Shown: piece after piece, positions 5,785-8,811 of the stretch | Numbering within the stretch: position 1 is the first letter of the stretch | How the letters are laid out: each line of letters starts with the position of its first letter | Assembly (NCBI GenBank): GCA_003661125.1 | Contig: QMVO01000053.1 | Span: 1 to 8,811 of the forward strand | Origin: Methanosarcinales archaeon | GTDB taxonomy: Archaea; Halobacteriota; Syntropharchaeia; Alkanophagales; Methanospirareceae | Length of the DNA: 8,811 bases | Direction of reading: 5' to 3' | Program-made: the position numbers and the translations under genes | Notes under the pieces: model-generated | Seen by the model: the letters and a program-made list of their open reading frames with translations, nothing else | Told to the model about the DNA's origin: nothing | Databases searched by the model: none

Positions 5785-6420
5785 ATGGACACAGAAAAGC
5801 TCTGGGAAATCCTGTATAAGGAGAGAAATACAGCTTCACTGCAAGAATTACCAGAGAACTTCTGCGAGGAAGTGACCGAATACATGGAGAAGTTGAGGGA
5901 GGAGAAAGAGGAAGCGGACGAAAGGAGAAGGGAGCTTGTGGAAGATGAGATAAGGAATGCGCGGATGAAAGTGGAAGATATCATCAAAAGACGAATAGGA
6001 AAAATCGTAAAACTCGCCAGTTCGGGCATGAAAACCACACCTAAGGGGATGTTAGCGGAAGAAGAGAAGATATTTGAGGGTGTAAAAAAACATGTACTGG
6101 AAGGTAAGGAAAGGATATTTGCGCTGGTCACGGGCGAGAAAGGAGGCGAAAGCGAAGAAAAAAGAGAAAAAGAGGATGAAGAACTTGCGAAGCTGACTTT
6201 AAAAGAGGAAAAAAAAATAATGGGTTCCGTGCCCGCAACGAGCCAGGGTGAGGAGCTCCATATAGTTCGGATATTAGAAGACATACCCACTTTTATGGGT
6301 ATTGATGGAAGGATTTATAAAGTGAAAAAAGAAGATGTTATTATGTTGCCGAAGACCAACGCCGAAATATTGTGCAAGAGAGGAGTCGCAGTGCGGTTTG
6401 AGGCAGAAAAAAGAATATAG
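5785..6420 (+). CDS. GINS complex subunit, Gins15/Gins51 (Sld5/Psf1-like)
   Basis: Archaeal GINS subunit, part of the replicative CMG-like helicase assembly (Cdc45/RecJ-MCM-GINS) at the replication fork. At 211 residues it has the A-then-B domain order of Gins15/Gins51. The helical A domain (about 1-115) begins with a helix and the QELPENFCEEVTEYM motif (20-34). A very charged Glu/Lys linker follows (about 116-145). The small beta-rich B domain (about 156-208) contains VRILEDIPTFMGIDGRIYK (161-179) and AEILCKRGVAVRFE (193-206). The B-domain motif is the most recognisable part; the linker is low-complexity and explains a long spurious frame on the other strand. It is followed 30 nt later by eL42 and probably shares its transcript. 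No strong ribosome-binding site precedes the ATG. The paralogous Gins23 is not in the window. Confidence 0.88.
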   Translation: MDTEKLWEILYKERNTASLQELPENFCEEVTEYMEKLREEKEEADERRRELVEDEIRNARMKVEDIIKRRIGKIVKLASSGMKTTPKGMLAEEEKIFEGVKKHVLEGKERIFALVTGEKGGESEEKREKEDEELAKLTLKEEKKIMGSVPATSQGEELHIVRILEDIPTFMGIDGRIYKVKKEDVIMLPKTNAEILCKRGVAVRFEAEKRI

Positions 6421-6450
6421 AGGAGAAGTAAGTAAAAGCGGGATGGAAAA

Positions 6451-6729
6451 ATGAAGATGCCTAAACGTGTGAGGATTCATTGCCCTTTTTGCGGCAAGCA
6501 CACCATACACGAAGTGGAAAAGATAAAGAAAGGAAGACCTTCTTCCTTGACCTGGATAGTGGGACAGAAGAAGCGCAGGTCTGGCATAGGAAATGCGGGT
6601 AAATTTTCAAAGGTTCCTGGGGGCGACAAACCAACAAAAAGGGTTTTTCTACGATATAAGTGCACGGATTGCAAGAAATCACATCAAAGAGCCGGCTTCA
6701 GGGTGTCAAAGCTTGAGTTTGTAGAATAA
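6451..6729 (+). CDS. rpl44e: 50S ribosomal protein eL42 (L44e)
   Basis: Large-subunit ribosomal protein near the tRNA E site. At 92 residues it is full length. It begins MKMPKRVRIHCPFCGKHT and carries a four-Cys zinc site: Cys11 and Cys14 in CPFC, Cys71 and Cys74 in CTDC. Between them are the basic KKRRSGIGNAGKFSKVPGG (40-58) and the KPTKRVFLRYKC block (60-71), both typical of archaeal members. The start is ATG at 6451, with GGATGG four bases upstream. An ATG at codon 3 is possible but less consistent with the family. It is followed by eS27 after 15 nt, the standard archaeal pairing. Confidence 0.97.
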   Translation: MKMPKRVRIHCPFCGKHTIHEVEKIKKGRPSSLTWIVGQKKRRSGIGNAGKFSKVPGGDKPTKRVFLRYKCTDCKKSHQRAGFRVSKLEFVE

Positions 6730-6731
6730 AA

Positions 6732-6739
6732 GGAGGGTG
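6732..6739 (+). promoter_or_regulatory. Shine-Dalgarno site of rps27e
   Basis: GGAGGGTG, 5 nt before the eS27 ATG and just after the eL42 stop. It is one of the few strong ribosome-binding sites in the right-hand cluster, and it fixes the eS27 start. Confidence 0.75.
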
Positions 6740-6744
6740 TCGCA

Positions 6745-6930
6745 ATGAGGAAAGAGAGGGAGACGAGGAGCAGATTTTTGAGGGTGAAATGCACGGATTG
6801 TGAAAATGAGCAGATTGTTTTTGATCATGCCTCAACGAGTGTGAAATGCAATGTCTGCGGGAGAACGTTGGTTGTCCCGAGGGGTGGGAAAGCAGAGATA
6901 ACGAGCGAAATTATTGAGATCCTTGAATAG
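6745..6930 (+). CDS. rps27e: 30S ribosomal protein eS27
   Basis: Small-subunit zinc-ribbon ribosomal protein. The 61 residues match the short archaeal form. Four cysteines form the zinc site: Cys16 and Cys19 (CTDC), Cys35 and Cys38 (CNVC). The connecting NEQIVFDHASTSVKCNVCGR and the following TLVVPRGGKA are family hallmarks. The gene lies between eL42 and aIF2-alpha in the conserved archaeal order, with 15 nt upstream and 8 nt downstream gaps, so it is cotranscribed. The start is set by a strong Shine-Dalgarno. It is intact. Confidence 0.97.
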   Translation: MRKERETRSRFLRVKCTDCENEQIVFDHASTSVKCNVCGRTLVVPRGGKAEITSEIIEILE

Positions 6931-6938
6931 CAACTAAA

Positions 6939-7733
6939 ATGGGAGAAGAATGGCCAGAAAAGGACGAGTTGGTAGTTTGTACGGTTGACGAGCTAAAGAC
7001 TTTTGGAGTTTTTGTTAAGCTTGAAGAATACGAGGGAAAAGAAGGGCTTATCCACATATCCGAGGTAGCCCCGGGTTGGGTAAAACATCTGAGGGATTAC
7101 GTGCGCGAAGGGCAAAAAGTTGTATGCAAGGTGTTGCATGTGGATCCACAGAGAGGGCATATAGATTTATCATTAAAGGCAGTAAAAGAGGGACAGAAAA
7201 GAGAGCGGATAAATGAGTGGAAGCGAGAAAAGAAAGCAAAAAAGTGGCTCTCTCTTGCTGGTATTAGCAACGATGAACACGCAGAAGTTGAGATGAAATT
7301 AACAGATGCTTATGGTAGTTTATATGATGCATTTGTGGAGGTGGTAAAGACAGGCAAAGAGGTGCTGATTGCTCTGGGGATAAAGCCAGAATACGCAGAT
7401 GCAATACGAGAAGTTGCCGTTGCCAATGTCAAGCCGCCTTCTGTGCAGATAGTCGGGTATGTAGAACTCACATGTCCCTTGCCTGCTGGCGTGGAAATAA
7501 TAAAGGAAGCGTTGAAGAAGGCAGAAGAGAGAATAAGAATAAAACCTTCTGACAAAAATACAGATGGCACTAAGGTGGAATGCTTCTACATAGGTGCACC
7601 AAGGTATAAGATATGTGTCACTGCTTCTGATTATAAAACAGCAGAAAACATATTAAGCGATGCAGCAAACACCGCTATTGAAGTAATAAAAAGAAACGAA
7701 GGGCATGGGAAGTTCTATCGCAATATTTCTTAA
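6939..7733 (+). CDS. Translation initiation factor aIF2 subunit alpha
   Basis: Alpha subunit of the heterotrimeric aIF2, which brings initiator Met-tRNA to the small ribosomal subunit; alpha strengthens tRNA binding by the gamma GTPase. At 264 residues it has an N-terminal S1/OB domain (about 8-84: LVVCTVDELKTFGVFVKL, GLIHISEVAPGWV, GHIDLSLK), a helical middle domain (about 85-175, with INEWKREKKAKKW) and a C-terminal alpha/beta domain (about 176-264) that contacts gamma. The position aligned with eukaryotic regulatory Ser51 is His50 and the region lacks the SRRRIRS context, so eIF2-kinase-type control is not supported. The start is 8 nt after the eS27 stop and has no clear Shine-Dalgarno, so coupling is likely. 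Neighbouring eS27 and Nop10 are the conserved archaeal context. Confidence 0.96.
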   Translation: MGEEWPEKDELVVCTVDELKTFGVFVKLEEYEGKEGLIHISEVAPGWVKHLRDYVREGQKVVCKVLHVDPQRGHIDLSLKAVKEGQKRERINEWKREKKAKKWLSLAGISNDEHAEVEMKLTDAYGSLYDAFVEVVKTGKEVLIALGIKPEYADAIREVAVANVKPPSVQIVGYVELTCPLPAGVEIIKEALKKAEERIRIKPSDKNTDGTKVECFYIGAPRYKICVTASDYKTAENILSDAANTAIEVIKRNEGHGKFYRNIS

Positions 7734-7780
7734 TTATAATTTATGATTAATTAAATTAATTTTAAAAGTAAAAAAGTTTT
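7734..7780 (+). promoter_or_regulatory. AT-only gap, possible internal promoter for nop10-PAC2
   Basis: The 47 nt between aIF2-alpha and nop10 are almost entirely A and T, with only three G and no C. TATA-like stretches occur near 7747-7757 (TTAATTAAATTAA) and at 7760-7767 (TTTTAAAA). The first would start transcription close to the nop10 ATG, which has no Shine-Dalgarno, consistent with a leaderless message. T-rich parts could equally end the upstream transcript. Both readings are inference. Confidence 0.35.
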
Positions 7781-7951
7781 ATGAAATCAAAGATAAGGAA
7801 ATGCGAGATATGTGGGGAATACACATTAAAGGAAGTATGTGGGAGGTGTGGGGTAGCAACAAAGAATCCAACGCCTCCAAGATTCTCCCCTAAAGACCCT
7901 TATGGGGAATACAGAAGGATGATGAAATATGGAAGAAATAGAAGTGCATGA
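7781..7951 (+). CDS. nop10: H/ACA ribonucleoprotein subunit Nop10
   Basis: A small 56-residue gene. Nop10 is a core protein of H/ACA ribonucleoproteins; with Cbf5, Gar1 and L7Ae it carries out guide-RNA-directed pseudouridylation of rRNA. The N-terminal zinc ribbon has Cys8, Cys11, Cys20 and Cys23 (KCEIC, VCGRC). The family motif of the linear C-terminal part follows: TKNPTPPRFSPKDPYGEYRR at 27-46, which wraps the Cbf5 catalytic domain. The start MKSKIRKC matches the family. It lacks a Shine-Dalgarno and follows an AT-only gap, so it may have its own leaderless transcript. Its last 23 nt overlap the PAC2-family gene in another frame. The context (aIF2-alpha before, PAC2 after) is the conserved archaeal order. 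Confidence 0.96.
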   Translation: MKSKIRKCEICGEYTLKEVCGRCGVATKNPTPPRFSPKDPYGEYRRMMKYGRNRSA

Positions 7952-8687
7952 GCTGAAAAAGATGAAATTGGACAAGCCTGTGATGATAGAAGGGCTTCCG
8001 GGAGTAGGAAACGTAGGTAAATTGGTTGCTGAGCATATGATACAGGAGCTGGATGCCGAAAAGATAGTTGAGATATATTCTTGGCATTTCCCACCGCAAG
8101 TATTGGTAAATAGCAATGGAACAGTTCGTTTATGTAAAAATGAACTATATGCATGGAAATCAAAGAAGCACGATTTATTAATTCTCAGCGGTGACCAGCA
8201 GAGCGTTACGAATGAGGGGCATTATCTCATCGCGGAGAAGCTACTTGACCTCGCACAGCAATATGGTGTCTCCCGCATCTTTACTCTGGGCGGATATGGT
8301 ATAGGGCAGCTTGTAGACCGACAAACAGTGCTTGGTGCTGCAAATGAAGTCGAACTTGTGGATGAGATGAAGAAATACGGAGTGGAATTCCATGAAGAAG
8401 AGCCGGGAGGGAGCATAGTAGGTGCGTCAGGGCTTTTATTAGGTCTCGGAAAGCTGAAAGGCATCCCCGCAGTATGTTTACTGGGTCTTACCTCTGGATA
8501 TTTGGTGGACCCAAAGAGCGCGCAAGCAGTGCTCAAAATCCTATGTCAAGTATTAAATCTCGAGATAGACATGCATGCTTTGGAAGAGCGCGCGGAAGAG
8601 ATGGAAAAGGTGGTTGAGCGACTGAAGGAGATGGAGCAAGCACAGATTCCAAGGCGCCGAGAAGAAGAATTGGGATATATCAGATAA
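7929..8687 (+). CDS. Proteasome assembly chaperone family protein (PAC2 family, PbaB-like)
   Basis: Archaeal PAC2-family protein (COG2047 type), related to eukaryotic Pba1/Pba2 proteasome assembly chaperones; a role in 20S assembly is known for some archaeal members and is inferred here. At 252 residues it begins with the family hallmark IEGLPGVGNVGKLVAEHMI (20-38). Other conserved parts are LLILSGDQQS (83-92), the glycine-rich FTLGGYGIG (118-126), VGASGLLLGLG (164-174), and LTSGYLVDPKSA (187-198). A charged, probably coiled-coil C-terminal segment (about 215-247) ends in LGYIR. That resembles a proteasome-docking HbYX tail but with the Tyr one place too early. The start overlaps nop10 by 23 nt; GGATGATG lies 4 nt upstream of the ATG inside nop10, supporting coupled translation. 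The proteasome alpha gene is at the other end of the window. Confidence 0.92.
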   Translation: MEEIEVHELKKMKLDKPVMIEGLPGVGNVGKLVAEHMIQELDAEKIVEIYSWHFPPQVLVNSNGTVRLCKNELYAWKSKKHDLLILSGDQQSVTNEGHYLIAEKLLDLAQQYGVSRIFTLGGYGIGQLVDRQTVLGAANEVELVDEMKKYGVEFHEEEPGGSIVGASGLLLGLGKLKGIPAVCLLGLTSGYLVDPKSAQAVLKILCQVLNLEIDMHALEERAEEMEKVVERLKEMEQAQIPRRREEELGYIR

Positions 8688-8811
8688 TGTATTTGTATAG
8701 CTACCCTTTATTTTAAAACTTTCCATGCGATAGAGACCATCCAAAAATTATATGACATGAGCTACTTGACAGCGACTCGTGATTAAAGATTGGAAGACAA
8801 TAGCATATTCT
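8688..8811. other. Right-hand flank, no recognisable gene
   Basis: After the PAC2-family stop there is a T-rich run (CCCTTTATTTT, 8704-8714) that could end the transcript. A TATA-like AAATTATATGA (8745-8755) follows; it would start transcription near 8776. A GTG at 8779 opens a plus-strand frame of 11 codons reaching the window edge, which would fit a leaderless start of a next gene. The fragment is too short to recognise and I do not call it as a gene. No RNA gene is evident. Confidence 0.3.

Noticed and set aside
5751..6290. 179-codon minus-strand open frame opposite the GINS gene
   Set aside because: Its product is a Ser/Phe/Ile low-complexity string, the expected complement of Glu/Lys/Arg-rich GINS codons; the plus-strand protein has clear family motifs.
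6939..7190. Possible eIF2-kinase-type phosphorylation control of aIF2-alpha
   Set aside because: The residue aligned with eukaryotic Ser51 is His50 and the surrounding SRRRIRS sequence is absent, as is usual in archaea.
7826..8163. Overlapping minus-strand frames opposite nop10 and the PAC2-family gene
   Set aside because: Cys/Ser/Phe-rich translations come from the complement of the zinc-ribbon and charged codons; the plus-strand genes explain the region.
8779..8811. Possible leaderless start (GTG) of a further plus-strand gene at the right edge
   Set aside because: Only 11 codons are visible and none is recognisable; the TATA-like element upstream is weak evidence, so it is mentioned only in the flank description.
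1..8811. CRISPR array, insertion sequence, integrase or attachment site next to the tRNA
   Set aside because: No spaced repeats, transposase-like protein or duplicated tRNA 3' end were found; gene order is that of a conserved chromosomal core region.

Overview
This window is an archaeal, almost certainly euryarchaeal, chromosome segment carrying information-processing genes. The evidence is the gene set itself: an archaeal exosome core (Rrp4, Rrp41, Rrp42), an SBDS/Sdo1 homologue, a proteasome alpha subunit, a GINS subunit, ribosomal proteins eL42 and eS27, aIF2-alpha, Nop10 and an archaeal PAC2-family proteasome assembly chaperone. The sequence is moderately AT-rich by eye, with TATA-like upstream elements, some Shine-Dalgarno sites and some starts that look leaderless. 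I cannot fix the lineage from sequence alone; a methanogen- or ANME-related group is a guess.

Layout. The left arm (88-3775, minus strand) is the conserved proteasome-exosome operon, transcribed right to left: psmA, SBDS homologue, rrp4, rrp41, rrp42, with gaps of only 2-14 nt. A tRNA-Ala(CGC) gene (3805-3876, minus) sits 29 nt upstream of psmA on the same strand and may head the transcript. The AT-rich gap at about 3877-3948 serves as a divergent promoter region.

The right arm is all on the plus strand. It starts with a LysE-type membrane exporter (3949-4617), then ketol-acid reductoisomerase ilvC (about 4701-5699) behind a short intergenic region with TATA elements and palindromic sequence. 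Next is a run of replication and translation genes: Gins15/Gins51 (5785-6420), eL42 (6451-6729), eS27 (6745-6930), aIF2-alpha (6939-7733), Nop10 (7781-7951; a 56-residue protein) and a PAC2-family proteasome chaperone (7929-8687) whose start overlaps the end of nop10. The last 124 nt hold no recognisable gene.

How the genes work together. The left operon couples RNA degradation (exosome), 60S-type ribosome maturation (SBDS) and protein degradation (20S proteasome). The right cluster couples ribosome structure (eL42, eS27), initiation (aIF2), rRNA pseudouridylation (Nop10) and probably proteasome assembly (PAC2), with a replication factor at its head. The LysE-ilvC pair between them is metabolic: branched-chain amino acid synthesis plus a possible amino acid efflux pump.

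I see no mobile element, CRISPR array or phage gene, and no clearly new system. The points worth checking are regulatory or architectural: the tRNA-led operon, the palindromic region before ilvC, the nop10/PAC2 overlap and the apparent operon end after rrp42.
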